Below, in pieces: positions 53,075 to 61,912 of a DNA stretch of 64,000 nt. The notes beneath the pieces were generated by a model. That model made no database searches. It was not told the DNA's origin and saw nothing but the letters and a program-made list of their open reading frames with translations. Within the stretch, counting starts at the first letter, position 1. Each line of letters begins with the position of its first letter. Origin of the DNA: Nocardia ninae NBRC 108245. Lineage in GTDB: Bacteria > Actinomycetota > Actinomycetes > Mycobacteriales > Mycobacteriaceae. The translations under genes and the position numbers were made by a program. The stretch is taken from contig NZ_BJXA01000010.1 in NCBI RefSeq assembly GCF_007990755.1, positions 62,001 through 126,000 on the forward strand, read 5' to 3'.

Positions 53075-53938
53075 TCAGACGGGAAGCAATCGGCCCATCG
53101 AGTGGATTTCGTTCACATCGGCGCCGGTGATGAAGGACCAAGGAGCTGTGAAGAAACCGTTCTTGCCCCAGTTCGGGCCCCATGAATTCTCGACTGTCAC
53201 GCCTTTCGCGTCGTAGGCGACGATGGTGACCTCGTGGCCGCCGAGGATTTTCTCGCGGGCCGATGGGTTGTAGTTGTCATTGGTGCTGTCCAGGGCTTCG
53301 AAGCTTTCCCTGGCGTCGAAGCCGAAGGGGACCGGCAGGCCGGATGCGATCGCCTTCTTGATGTTGGTGACGATATCGCCCTTGGTGAGATCCTGTGCTC
53401 CGGACAGTTTGTAGTGGGTGGCGTTCGCGCGTTCCGCGGCGTCGGGCTGGGTCGTGTAGTCGAAATCGCCCTGCCAGTAGTCGGATTTGGTGTCGATGCC
53501 CTGCTGCTGTTCCAGCGGCAACGCGACTCCGGCGTAGGTGCCCTGATCGTTGCCTTGCGCGATCTGCGCGTAGATGAACATCGGGGCCATCGGATCGCCT
53601 GCGATCTGCTGCTCGTTCATCAGCACCCCGTACCCGGTATATCCGGTCGCCCAGGTGACGCACGATCCGACCGGCCCCTGATCGCCTGCGGGTAAAGCGT
53701 ACTGGCGCAGCGAATATGCGGCCGGTGGTGCACCGGCCGCGCCCAGTTGAACCGGCAGCGCCGAACCGACGGTGGTGTCTCGGCCGAGGCTGTCGTGCGC
53801 GGCCGCGCGGTCGAGTCCGAACGCGTGGTGCTTGATCTGCGGCGAGGGTGCGTCCGGGGCGGCGTGCGCGGTACCGGTCACCGCGAGGCTGGTTCCAAGG
53901 ATGGATACGAAAGCGGTGGACAAGCGCGAATAGTGCAA
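53075..53938 (-). CDS. Secreted papain-family (C1) cysteine protease, 287 aa
   Basis: TTG 53938 is chosen because AGGAGG lies 4 bases upstream on the minus strand and the signal peptide (FVSILGTSLAVTGTAHA) then begins at the N-terminus. The C1 motifs are DQGPVGSCVTWA (catalytic Cys, with Val-Thr-Trp in place of the usual Trp-Ala-Phe), GGHEVTIVAYD (His) and ENSWGPNWGKNGFF (Asn). It should cut proteins or peptides outside the cell. It lies inside the segment flanked by 85-bp direct repeats and is divergent from the other protease. Confidence 0.88.
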   Translation of the reverse strand: MHYSRLSTAFVSILGTSLAVTGTAHAAPDAPSPQIKHHAFGLDRAAAHDSLGRDTTVGSALPVQLGAAGAPPAAYSLRQYALPAGDQGPVGSCVTWATGYTGYGVLMNEQQIAGDPMAPMFIYAQIAQGNDQGTYAGVALPLEQQQGIDTKSDYWQGDFDYTTQPDAAERANATHYKLSGAQDLTKGDIVTNIKKAIASGLPVPFGFDARESFEALDSTNDNYNPSAREKILGGHEVTIVAYDAKGVTVENSWGPNWGKNGFFTAPWSFITGADVNEIHSMGRLLPV

Positions 53939-54194
53939 GGTTCCTCCTGCTGAGCCCCATGATCCATCACTTCCGGATGGAATGATCGGTGAACTGAACA
54001 GGGAGTGTTCCACGGCATTTCGGCGACGACTAGATAAAAGTCATCCTGATTCATTTAAGTCGCGGTTAACGGCGGTGTCGCACAAGTAAATTCACCCAAG
54101 TCGCCCACTTGCACTGTGATTCGATACGGTGGTATTGCGGCCGAGGGCGCGGATATGTACCGTGCGATGGTATTTCCGCTCGGAAGGATGAGAT

Positions 54195-54845
54195 GTGACG
54201 TCGAAATGGAAGCTGTGCTGCCTGGTCTCGATGTTCCTCGCCTTCGCACTGCACGGCTCCGCCGTCGCCGAGCCGGGACCCGCCGAGTGGGATGCCGCCG
54301 GGCATTCCTACGGTTTGGTGGTGACGCCGAACCTGCCTCGGGTTCCGGAACCTCGCGCCGCCGCCTTCGGTGCGCGAACCCTGCCGTATCTCCAGCAGAC
54401 CCAGATCGCGGATCAGTGGTGCTGGGCCGCCGACGGCTCGTCGATAGCCACGTATCTGCACCGGCCGATCAGCCAGAATCAGTACTGCGCACTGGTACAC
54501 GGCGTCAGCACCGAGGGCGCCTGCCCAGATGAGGAGGCGTCGCTCGAGCAGATCGCGTCCGCTTTCCGAGGGATCGGTTTCGCCGCGGCCGTCGGTGCGC
54601 CGTTGTCGATGGCCAAGGTCATCGATGAGATCTCGGCCGATCGGCCGATCCTCACCGGCATCGCGTGGACGGCAGGCGGCGGGCACGCGCAGGTGATCTA
54701 CGGCTTCGACACCGATGCGGGCACCGTCACCTACGGGGATCCCTGGCCCACCTCGCGGCGCAGCGTCACACAGTCGCTCGACTCCTACACCCGGAATTCG
54801 GACTGGACGTGGTTCGGCGAGGATTACGGCATCGCACTCCGATGA
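54195..54845 (+). CDS. Secreted AvrRpt2-like papain-fold cysteine protease, 216 aa
   Basis: GTG 54195 follows GGAAGGA. The signal peptide ends near HGSAVAEPG. The domain starts at LPYLQQTQIADQWCWAADGSS, with the catalytic Cys in QWCWAA, and GGGHAQVIYGFD supplies His, followed by VTYGDPWP (Asp/Asn position). This pattern belongs to the AvrRpt2 (C70) / C39-like papain-fold group. Two further Cys (QYCAL and GACPD) may form a disulfide. It is co-translated with the lipoprotein gene (ATGA overlap at 54842). Confidence 0.85.
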   Translation: MTSKWKLCCLVSMFLAFALHGSAVAEPGPAEWDAAGHSYGLVVTPNLPRVPEPRAAAFGARTLPYLQQTQIADQWCWAADGSSIATYLHRPISQNQYCALVHGVSTEGACPDEEASLEQIASAFRGIGFAAAVGAPLSMAKVIDEISADRPILTGIAWTAGGGHAQVIYGFDTDAGTVTYGDPWPTSRRSVTQSLDSYTRNSDWTWFGEDYGIALR

Positions 54846-55429
54846 GTGGATCGGTCCTGCGCATCGCGATCGGGCTCTTAGTTGTTGGTCTGGGCCTGTC
54901 GGGGTGTGCGGATCGCGGTGCACCCGCGACGGTGTGGGAGAGCGAGCCGGACGGCAGTGCCATCGACAGCGCGATCGACACTCCGGCGGCGCAGCGTCTC
55001 GTCGGATCGTTCCTTCGATCGTCGGGTGCGTCGAATGATGTTGCGGCCATGGCACTTCAGCGAGTCGGCGCCCCGGTTATGGTGTATGCGACCTACCCGT
55101 CGTCCGCTGACGATCCCGGACACTCCCTCGAGCGCGCCGGGATCGAGTCCTACATCGCGGTGCCGGTTCGGGTGGCCGGGCGCAATGCCGCCGACACGTT
55201 GCAGTTGGAACCGTTGCCACCGTATCTGCCACGGGCGATGGCAACGGGGGTAGAGGAGACGAGCCGGCCACGTGCCGCCGGTGCGCGACTGCTGCTCGAT
55301 TACCCGACCCATACCTGGTTCGGCTGGACGCGAACCCAAGTTGCCGTGATCTCCTCGGAAAAGACCCCCGCGTTGGCAGGCAAAGAACTCAACGCCGAGG
55401 CCTTCTATGCCTGGCTCCGAACCCGCTGA
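54842..55429 (+). CDS. Lipoprotein of unknown function coupled to the AvrRpt2-like protease
   Basis: 195 residues. The ATG overlaps the protease stop. Lipobox LSGC near residue 21. The mature part has a short helical region, then a domain with several Pro-rich turns and a final KTPALAGKELNAEAFYAWL. No family recognised. Coupling suggests it is a membrane-anchored partner, inhibitor or substrate of the protease. Confidence 0.8.
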   Translation: MSGSVLRIAIGLLVVGLGLSGCADRGAPATVWESEPDGSAIDSAIDTPAAQRLVGSFLRSSGASNDVAAMALQRVGAPVMVYATYPSSADDPGHSLERAGIESYIAVPVRVAGRNAADTLQLEPLPPYLPRAMATGVEETSRPRAAGARLLLDYPTHTWFGWTRTQVAVISSEKTPALAGKELNAEAFYAWLRTR

Positions 55430-55477
55430 CCCGCCGAGTCGTTCGCGCGCCGCGCAACCAACTGTTGGATTTCCAGT

Positions 55478-55562
55478 GCCGCAGGCGATCCGATCGAGCG
55501 CGTCCGCGGCCGCTACCGCGGCGACCGGATCGCCTTCGAGGCGCACCTCACCCAGTAGCTCA
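55478..55562 (+). repeat. 85-bp direct repeat, right copy (detached GntR gene tail)
   Basis: It repeats the end of the GntR coding sequence in frame to its TAG (55556-55558), followed by C and the TCA that is the stop of the convergent monooxygenase gene. It has no GntR sequence upstream, so it marks the right edge of the inserted segment 53060-55477. Confidence 0.95.
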
Positions 55563-56570
55563 GCGCACCTGCGGGGCTACCTTCTCGCCCAGCAATTCGA
55601 TGTTGTGCAGGACCTTTTCGTGCGGGAGGGTGCCGACGCTGGTGTGCAGCATGAAGCGGTCGAGGCCGAGGGTGTCGCGGATGTCGGCGACCTTTTCGGC
55701 GACGTAGTCGGGGGTGCCGACGAACAGCGAACCCTCCTTGGAGCGCAGGGCCTCGAATTGCGGGCGGGTCATGGGGCCCCAGCCGCGTTCGCGGCCGATG
55801 ACGCTCATGGCGAGTGCGTAGGGCTCGTAGAAGTCGGCGACGGCTTGTTCGTCGGTGTCGGCGATATAGCCGTGGGCGTGCACCGCCACCGGCTGCTTCT
55901 CGTGGCCGCCTTCGGCGAGGGCGCGGTGGTACAGCTCGACCAGCGGCTTGAACCGGGCGGGCTGACCACCGATGATCGCGATGGCCAACGGAAGTCCGAG
56001 CAGTCCGGCGCGGACCACCGACTCGGGGCTGCCGCCGACCGCGATCCACACCGGCAGCGGCCGGTTGTCGGTGCGCGGGTAGACGATGGCATCACGCAGC
56101 GGTGCACGGAACTTGCCGGACCAGGTGACCGGCTCGTCCTCGCGCAGGTGCAGCAGCAGCGCCAGCTTCTCCTCGAAGAGCTCGTCGTAGTCGGACAGGT
56201 TGTAGCCGAACAGCGGAAAGCTTTCCGTGAAGGACCCGCGCCCGGCCATCAGCTCGGCGCGCCCTTTGGACAGTCCGTCCAGCGTCGCGAAATCCTGGTA
56301 CACGCGTACCGGATCATCGGAGCTCAGTACGGTGACCGCGCTGGTCAGCTGGATCTTCTCGGTGCGCGCCGCGATGGCGGCCAGCACCAGCGCGGGGGAG
56401 GAGGCGGCGAAATCCTTGCGGTGGTGTTCGCCGACGCCGTAGACGTCGAGTCCGGCCCGCTCGGCGGCGACGGCCTCCTCGACCACCTCACGCAACCGCT
56501 CGCCCGCGGTAGGTGCGGGGCGGTCGCCGACGGGGTACAGCTCGGCGAAGGTCGTGAGTCCCAATTCCAC
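55560..56570 (-). CDS. Luciferase-like (LLM) flavin-dependent monooxygenase, 336 aa
   Basis: Bacterial-luciferase-type barrel: [14 protein letters not shown] at the start, [42 protein letters not shown] and [37 protein letters not shown] 56570 follows GAGGAAAGAGG. It uses FMNH2 and oxygen on an unknown substrate. Its stop codon lies in the right 85-bp repeat, one base from the detached GntR stop. Confidence 0.92.
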   Translation of the reverse strand: MELGLTTFAELYPVGDRPAPTAGERLREVVEEAVAAERAGLDVYGVGEHHRKDFAASSPALVLAAIAARTEKIQLTSAVTVLSSDDPVRVYQDFATLDGLSKGRAELMAGRGSFTESFPLFGYNLSDYDELFEEKLALLLHLREDEPVTWSGKFRAPLRDAIVYPRTDNRPLPVWIAVGGSPESVVRAGLLGLPLAIAIIGGQPARFKPLVELYHRALAEGGHEKQPVAVHAHGYIADTDEQAVADFYEPYALAMSVIGRERGWGPMTRPQFEALRSKEGSLFVGTPDYVAEKVADIRDTLGLDRFMLHTSVGTLPHEKVLHNIELLGEKVAPQVR

Positions 56571-56754
56571 GGTCGAGCCTCTTTCCTCAGTAGTGTCGAT
56601 GTCAACCAATACCGTAAACGGACCATGGTCCGCAGGTATTCCGCGTGCCCTTCGGCGCCGATCAGAGTCGGCTGTGCCGTGCGTCGGCCGGGCGCTGCGC
56701 CGCCGTGTCGGTCCGGCGCTGCCGCAGCGCGCGCCATCCGATTACTCTGTTCGC

Positions 56755-57618
56755 ATGTCTGTCCGCACTCGCAAGCCGCTCGTCCCCGGCATCCAGTCAC
56801 CCACCCGCGAGGTCCCGCGCACCATCGAGCGCCCGGAGTACGCGTGGAAGAAGACTGTCAACGAGGGGCGCGAGCCCTGGGTGCAGACGGCCGAGACGAT
56901 CGACAAGATGCGGATCGCGAGCAAGATCGCGGCGCAGGCGCTGGAAGAGGCGGGCAAGGCCGTCGCCCCGGGCGTCACCACCGACGAACTGGACCGGATC
57001 GCGCACGAGTACATGTGCGACCACGGCGCCTACCCGTCGACCCTGGGCTACAAGGGATTTCCGAAGTCGTGCTGCACCTCGCTCAATGAGGTGATCTGCC
57101 ACGGCATTCCGGACTCGACGGTGATCGAGGACGGCGACATCGTCAATATCGACGTCACCGCCTACATCCACGGCGTGCACGGCGACACCAACAAGACCTA
57201 CCTCGCCGGTGACGTGGACGAGGACGTCCGGCTGCTGGTCGAGCGGACCGAAGAGGCCACCATGCGGGCGATCAAGGCGGTCCGGCCCGGCCGGGCGCTG
57301 AACGTCATCGGCCGCGTCATCGAGTCCTACGCCAACCGCTTCGGCTACGGCGTGGTCCGCGACTTCACCGGGCACGGCGTCGGCCCGACCTTCCACAGCG
57401 GCCTGGTGATCCTGCACTACGACCAGCCCGCCATCGAGTCGATCATCGAGCCGGGCATGACCTTCACCATCGAGCCGATGATCAACCTGGGTGGAATCGA
57501 CTACGAGATCTGGGACGACGGCTGGACCGTGGTCACCAAGGATCGCAAGTGGACCGCGCAGTTCGAGCACACCCTCGTCGTCACCGACACCGGCGCAGAA
57601 ATCCTCACCCTGCCGTGA
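56755..57618 (+). CDS. map: Methionine aminopeptidase, type I (MapB-like), 287 aa
   Basis: Removes the N-terminal Met from new proteins. An N-terminal extension of about 40 residues ([20 protein letters not shown]) is typical of mycobacterial MapB (Rv2861c, 285 aa). Metal ligands lie in [30 protein letters not shown] and QFEHT. ATG 56755 has TACTCT 6 bases upstream (leaderless). Confidence 0.96.
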   Translation: MSVRTRKPLVPGIQSPTREVPRTIERPEYAWKKTVNEGREPWVQTAETIDKMRIASKIAAQALEEAGKAVAPGVTTDELDRIAHEYMCDHGAYPSTLGYKGFPKSCCTSLNEVICHGIPDSTVIEDGDIVNIDVTAYIHGVHGDTNKTYLAGDVDEDVRLLVERTEEATMRAIKAVRPGRALNVIGRVIESYANRFGYGVVRDFTGHGVGPTFHSGLVILHYDQPAIESIIEPGMTFTIEPMINLGGIDYEIWDDGWTVVTKDRKWTAQFEHTLVVTDTGAEILTLP

Positions 57619-57627
57619 GGCGCCACA

Positions 57628-57701
57628 GCCGCACACTTCTTGATTTCCCGCACGAGGAATCGCATGCGAATTCGTATGCGGCGCATCAGAAAGTGTGCGG
57701 C
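57628..57701. repeat. Intergenic palindromic element, copy 3 (74 bp)
   Basis: Palindrome with the same ends and inner TGATTTCCCGCA and GAATCGCATGCGAATTC core as copy 2 at 47911-47984. It lies between map and cobQ, where its right end abuts the cobQ start region. Confidence 0.85.
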
Positions 57702-57715
57702 AAGTGGTTAGTGAC

Positions 57716-59272
57716 GTGAAAGGTGCCCTGCTGGTCGCGGGGACTACCTCGGACGCGGGGAAAAGCGTTGTGGTGGCGGGCATCTGCCGGATGCTGGCGC
57801 GGCGTGGCGTGCGGGTCGCGCCGTTCAAGGCGCAGAACATGTCGAACAATTCCGTGGTCACCCTCGACGGCGGCGAGATCGGGCGGGCGCAGGCGTTGCA
57901 GGCGCAGGCGTGCGGGCTCGCGCCGAGCGTGCGGTTCAACCCGGTGCTGCTGAAGCCGGGCAGCGATCGGCGCTCGCAGTTGGTGGTGCGGGGTAAAGCG
58001 GTCGGCACGGTCGGTGCGCGGGATTACTTCCAGCACCGGCAGGAGCTGCGTGAGGTGGTCGCCGCCGAACTCGCCTCGCTGCGTGCCGAATTCGACGTGG
58101 TGATCTGTGAGGGCGCCGGATCACCCGCCGAGATCAATCTGCGGGCCACGGATCTGGCGAACATGGGACTCGCCCAGCCCGCACGGCTGCCGGTGCTGCT
58201 GGTCGGCGATATCGATCGCGGCGGCGTGCTGGCCCACCTGTTCGGCACCGTCGCCATCCTGGAACCCGAAGACCAGCAACTGATTTCCGGTTTCGTGATC
58301 AACAAGTTCCGCGGCGACGTCGAGCTGCTGCGCCCCGGCTTGGACCGCCTTACCGAGCTGACCGGCCGCCCCACGCTTGGCGTGCTCCCGTATGCCGAGG
58401 ACCTGTGGATCGACGCCGAGGACTCCCTCGGCACGGTCGCGGACGCACCGGTCGGTCGTCCGCGCCTGCCGGTCGGTACCGAGTGGCTGACCGTCGCCGC
58501 CATCCGCCTGCCGCGCATCTCCAACTCCACCGATATCGAGGCCTTGGCCTGTGAGCCAGGGGTTTCCGTGCGCTGGGCGAGCGATCCGTCCCGGCTGGCC
58601 GGGGCCGACCTCGTGGTGCTGCCCGGCAGCAAGGCCACCGTGTCGGACCTGGAGTGGTTGCGGCGCAGCGGAATCGCCGAGGCCTTGCGCGCCCGCGCGG
58701 CGGCGGGTGGCCCGATTCTGGGCATCTGTGGCGGTTATCAGATGCTGGGCAAGCGAATCGTCGACCCGGTGGAGTCCGGCCGGGGGGAGGTCGACGGGTT
58801 GGGCTTGTTGGACCTGGCGATCGAATTCGCCGATCCGAAGGTGTTGCGCCACAGCACCGGCCATGGGGCGACCGCCGACACCGCAGGAATCCCGGTGCAC
58901 GGCTATGAGATTCACCACGGGCGAGTGGCAGGCAGTGGCGATCCGGCCTGGCTGGACGTCGAGGGAAGCCCGGAAGGCAGTGTGCGCGGCGCGCTCTGGG
59001 GTACCCATCTGCACGGCCTGCTGGAATCGGACGACTTCCGCCGCGCCTGGCTGCGCTCGGTCGCCACAGCCGCCGGACGCACCGGTTTCGTTGTCGCCGA
59101 AGACGTTTCCGTCGCCGCCGTCCGCACGGCGCAACTCGATCTACTCGCCGATCTGATCGAGCAACACCTCGATCTCGACCAGCTCGACCGCCTGCTCACC
59201 GACGGTGCACCCGCCGGCTTGCCGACGCTGGCGACCCAGCCGCTCCCCAGCACAGCAACCCTGGGTAGCTGA
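57716..59272 (+). CDS. cobQ: Adenosyl-cobyrate (cobyric acid) synthase
   Basis: ATP- and glutamine-dependent amidation of adenosylcobyrinate diamide to cobyrate in cobalamin synthesis. 518 residues: an N-terminal dethiobiotin-synthetase-like ATPase ([15 protein letters not shown]) and a C-terminal type 3 glutamine amidotransferase with catalytic Cys in [10 protein letters not shown] and His in [12 protein letters not shown] 57716 gives the family start; GTG 57704 and 57695 lie in or at the palindromic element. In mycobacteria the mqo/GNAT end of this block leads into chelatase, cobO and cobB, so this fits an extended cobalamin neighbourhood. Confidence 0.95.
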   Translation: MKGALLVAGTTSDAGKSVVVAGICRMLARRGVRVAPFKAQNMSNNSVVTLDGGEIGRAQALQAQACGLAPSVRFNPVLLKPGSDRRSQLVVRGKAVGTVGARDYFQHRQELREVVAAELASLRAEFDVVICEGAGSPAEINLRATDLANMGLAQPARLPVLLVGDIDRGGVLAHLFGTVAILEPEDQQLISGFVINKFRGDVELLRPGLDRLTELTGRPTLGVLPYAEDLWIDAEDSLGTVADAPVGRPRLPVGTEWLTVAAIRLPRISNSTDIEALACEPGVSVRWASDPSRLAGADLVVLPGSKATVSDLEWLRRSGIAEALRARAAAGGPILGICGGYQMLGKRIVDPVESGRGEVDGLGLLDLAIEFADPKVLRHSTGHGATADTAGIPVHGYEIHHGRVAGSGDPAWLDVEGSPEGSVRGALWGTHLHGLLESDDFRRAWLRSVATAAGRTGFVVAEDVSVAAVRTAQLDLLADLIEQHLDLDQLDRLLTDGAPAGLPTLATQPLPSTATLGS

Positions 59273-59296
59273 ACTGTTGACGTGACGAACGTCGCC

Positions 59297-59314
59297 CCTT
59301 ACCTTTCAGTAAGG
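59297..59314. promoter_or_regulatory. Inverted repeat upstream of the toxin-antitoxin pair
   Basis: CCTTAC-CTTTCA-GTAAGG, perfect 6-bp arms with a 6-base spacer, 29 bases before the antitoxin start. Likely the autoregulatory operator of the AbrB-type antitoxin. Confidence 0.55.
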
Positions 59315-59342
59315 AATTCGGCTCCGGGTAAGGCGCGGGTCG

Positions 59343-59663
59343 ATGGGCGCGGGAGAAGCACGGTCGGTGATCGAAGTGGCAGCAGACAAGAAGTCCACCG
59401 GTAGGGCGGGAAATGTGGTGTCCGCGACGGTGACCAGCAAGGGGCAGATCACCATCCCGATCGACGTCAGAGTCGCCATGGGTTTGCGGGCCGGCGTCCG
59501 GGTCGCCTTCGTTCCCACCGACAACGGCACCTATGAACTGGTGCCGGAGACCCGAACCATCAAGTCGCTCAAGGGGATAGTCGGCTGGTCCGGCTCGCCC
59601 ATCGGCCTCGCGCAGATGAACGAGGCGATCACCGGCAATGTCGTGGAAGGCAAGCAGAAATGA
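59343..59663 (+). CDS. AbrB/MazE-type antitoxin, 106 aa
   Basis: SpoVT-AbrB DNA-binding fold in the middle (SATVTSKGQITIPIDVRVAMGLRAGVRVAF), followed by a C-terminal segment expected to wrap the toxin. ATG 59343; a start at GTG 59367 would also keep the whole domain. The stop overlaps the toxin start (ATGA at 59660-59663). Confidence 0.88.
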   Translation: MGAGEARSVIEVAADKKSTGRAGNVVSATVTSKGQITIPIDVRVAMGLRAGVRVAFVPTDNGTYELVPETRTIKSLKGIVGWSGSPIGLAQMNEAITGNVVEGKQK

Positions 59664-60052
59664 TCGGTCTGGACGCCAATGTGCTGATCCGCTACCTCAC
59701 CCAGGACGATCCGGAGCAGTCCGCGCGCGCCAATCAGGTGATCGACGGCCTCAGCGAGAGTCGCCCTGGATACGTGACGATGATCGTGCTCGCCGAGATC
59801 CACTGGGTGCTGCGCCGCGGCTACAAGCAGGACCCGGAGGCGGTCACCGACGTGTTGCTGGGCCTGCTCGACTCGACCGAGATCGTGGTCGAGCGCGCCG
59901 ACACCGTGCGCCAGGCGCTGCGCCAGGCTGCCGAGGGCGCGGATTTCGCCGACGCGCTGATCCAGCAACTCGGCCAGGAGGCGGGCTGCGACCTCACCGT
60001 CACCTTCGACCACAACGCCGGTGAACGCGCGGGCATGCGTCTACTGGCCTGA
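59660..60052 (+). CDS. PIN-domain ribonuclease toxin (VapC-type), 130 aa
   Basis: PIN-fold acidic residues in GLDANVLIRYL (Asp4), VLAEIHWVL (Glu) and GADFADALI (Asp), with the final VTFDHNAG. It cleaves RNA unless bound by the upstream AbrB-type antitoxin. The genes overlap by 4 bases. In M. tuberculosis a VapBC pair also lies near mapB (vapBC23), but the order differs. Confidence 0.9.
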   Translation: MIGLDANVLIRYLTQDDPEQSARANQVIDGLSESRPGYVTMIVLAEIHWVLRRGYKQDPEAVTDVLLGLLDSTEIVVERADTVRQALRQAAEGADFADALIQQLGQEAGCDLTVTFDHNAGERAGMRLLA

Positions 60053-60099
60053 CGCGAAGATAGGGCTTCGTTCAGCAGACCCGTGTAGCGTCATTCGGC

Positions 60100-60663
60100 A
60101 TGAAATCTCGGCAGATCACGGTAGGTGACGGGACCTGGACCGTGCGGGTCGACGGCCCGGAATCTCGGCACAGCGTGCTGCTGCTGCCTGATCTCGGCGA
60201 CCCGGCGGACGTCTACGACCAGGTGTGTGTCCGACTGCACAATTCGGATCTGCGCACGGTGGTGCTGGAGTCGATCGATGGCCTCGATGCCGCGGGCGTC
60301 ACCGCGATCCTGGACCAGATCGGCGTGCCCTGGGCCAACGTCGCCGCGCGTGGCGCGGGCGCCGACCTGGCATGGCGGGCGTGCGCGGCCGGATTCGGCC
60401 GCTTCATCAGCCTCGTGGTGGCCGATCGCGGCCATCCGGCTGCTCCGGGCCCGGACGGGACCGTCGCCGACGCCACGGTCCGTCCGGTCGAGTTGCCGAC
60501 CACGGTGCTGGTCACCAAGAACCTGCCGCGCTCGGTCGCCGACGCCTCGGGGCGGTTCGTCTACGGCGAGTTCCGCGTGGTCGACGTCGACGTCGCCAAC
60601 GTGGCGACCGAGGCCGACCACGAACTGGCCACCGAGATCGTGCTACGCACCAGCACCTGGTGA
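60100..60663 (+). CDS. Alpha/beta-hydrolase-like protein lacking the nucleophile, 187 aa
   Basis: The order of strands looks like a small alpha/beta hydrolase (SVLLLPDLGDPADVYDQV, then AARGAGADLAWRACAAGF), but the nucleophile elbow reads GAGAD, so the usual Ser is Ala. The lid is short. ATG 60100 with TAGCGT 8 bases upstream (leaderless). It converges on the next hydrolase gene with a 21-base overlap. Probably not a hydrolase; a binding role is possible. Confidence 0.65.
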   Translation: MKSRQITVGDGTWTVRVDGPESRHSVLLLPDLGDPADVYDQVCVRLHNSDLRTVVLESIDGLDAAGVTAILDQIGVPWANVAARGAGADLAWRACAAGFGRFISLVVADRGHPAAPGPDGTVADATVRPVELPTTVLVTKNLPRSVADASGRFVYGEFRVVDVDVANVATEADHELATEIVLRTSTW

Positions 60664-61713
60664 GCCGTTGCCGGACTTGGCTTGATACACGGCCAACCAC
60701 TCCAGCCAGCTGTCGAGCTCGGCGAAGGCGTGGGCCAGCGGTTCGGCCGCGGACAGGAACACATCGTGCTTGGCGCCGTCGATCGGCACGATGTTGGTGC
60801 GGTCGCCGAGGCACCCCGACCAACGCTGAATCTGCTTGACGTCCAACACCGCATCGGCCACGTCGACGGCGGGACCGTACCGGCGGGCGAACTTCGTCAT
60901 CCGGGAACGCAGGATCAGCGACGGCACCCCGATGTCGAGCCCGGCGTGCAGTTGCGCGTGGCCGTTGCGGATGGCGCGCAGCCAACCGAACCGAACGGGG
61001 AAGCCGTGCAACGGTTTCCAGTCCAGGTTGTAATCCCATTCGCCGGCGACGCTGTGGTGCAGGCTGTCACCGTAGGTGCTGATCTTGCTGCCCGGCAGTT
61101 CGATCATCTTCCGAAAACGGCCGAGCGCCTTGATGATCGGCGTCCCGACGGTCCGGTAGTACGACGGTCCCTGCAGATCGAACCAAGGGCTGTTGAGCAC
61201 CAGACCAGACACCCCGGCCGCGGCCGTCCCCGTGGTCCGATTGAGCCGATCCAGCCACAGCGGCAAGATCAGGCCACCGGTCGAGTGCGCGTTCAGGACG
61301 ACCGGCGCGCCGGTCTCCTCCCGCACGATTCGCAATGCCTCGTTCAACTCGTCGTCATACAGTGCGAGATCGGTCACATAATGCGGCGTCTGCCCGTCGC
61401 GCAGTGATCGGCCGCACTTGCGTAGGTCCAGCGCGTAGAAGTGGTATCCGAGCGTCGCGAAATGTTCCGCGAGATGCTCTTGAAAGAAGTAGTCGGTAAA
61501 GCCGTGCACATACAGCACGGCCCCGGCGGTGAGTTCGACATCGTCGCCGGGCAGATAGCGGACGAGCGTGGCCACGGCCTCGCCTTCGCCATCGGGATCA
61601 GGCCCGAAAGAAAGCGTGCGCTGCTGGTACTTCTCACCTAGGACATCGGCTTTCCACTCCGCCCCGTGGTGGGTGTCGGTTTTCGTAGCGGCAAGTGAAG
61701 TTTCCTTTGTCAC
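60643..61713 (-). CDS. Alpha/beta hydrolase (Rv2854-like), 356 aa
   Basis: Serine hydrolase related to monoacylglycerol lipases: VLYVHGFTDYFFQEHLAEHFATLGY (oxyanion region), nucleophile in AHSTGG, and a late IDGAKHDVF for His. GTG 61713 is chosen because TAGATT lies 6 bases upstream on the minus strand and there is no Shine-Dalgarno sequence; GTG 61719 is the alternative. The same gene precedes mqo in M. tuberculosis (Rv2854, Rv2852c). Confidence 0.9.
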   Translation of the reverse strand: MTKETSLAATKTDTHHGAEWKADVLGEKYQQRTLSFGPDPDGEGEAVATLVRYLPGDDVELTAGAVLYVHGFTDYFFQEHLAEHFATLGYHFYALDLRKCGRSLRDGQTPHYVTDLALYDDELNEALRIVREETGAPVVLNAHSTGGLILPLWLDRLNRTTGTAAAGVSGLVLNSPWFDLQGPSYYRTVGTPIIKALGRFRKMIELPGSKISTYGDSLHHSVAGEWDYNLDWKPLHGFPVRFGWLRAIRNGHAQLHAGLDIGVPSLILRSRMTKFARRYGPAVDVADAVLDVKQIQRWSGCLGDRTNIVPIDGAKHDVFLSAAEPLAHAFAELDSWLEWLAVYQAKSGNGSPGAGA

Positions 61714-61780
61714 ATACACAATCTAAGTCACATTCCGCGGTTTCGGCGCAGAGGATCGACGTGGTGAGGTGCACAATTGA

Positions 61781-61808
61781 AGCTAGGTGAACGGCGGGTA
61801 ACCTAGCT
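61781..61808 (+). promoter_or_regulatory. Inverted repeat in the mqo upstream region
   Basis: AGCTAGGT (61781-61788) and ACCTAGCT (61801-61808), a perfect 8-bp repeat with a 12-base spacer, about 105 bases before the mqo start. It may be an operator or a leader hairpin. Confidence 0.5.
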
Positions 61809-61912
61809 CCCGCCATGGTTCACGGACCAGAGGCAAGAACCGCAAGCACCGTGCCCAGGCAGGTCCACCCGCCCGGTGGGCCCGCGAGAAGGACAAGGAA
61901 GTCGATCTAGCC

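Noticed and set aside
53060-55477. Transposon or insertion sequence as the source of the protease cassette
   Set aside because: No transposase, integrase or terminal inverted repeat was found. The flanks are 85-bp direct repeats, longer than any target duplication made by a typical insertion sequence, so I report the insertion without naming a mobile element.
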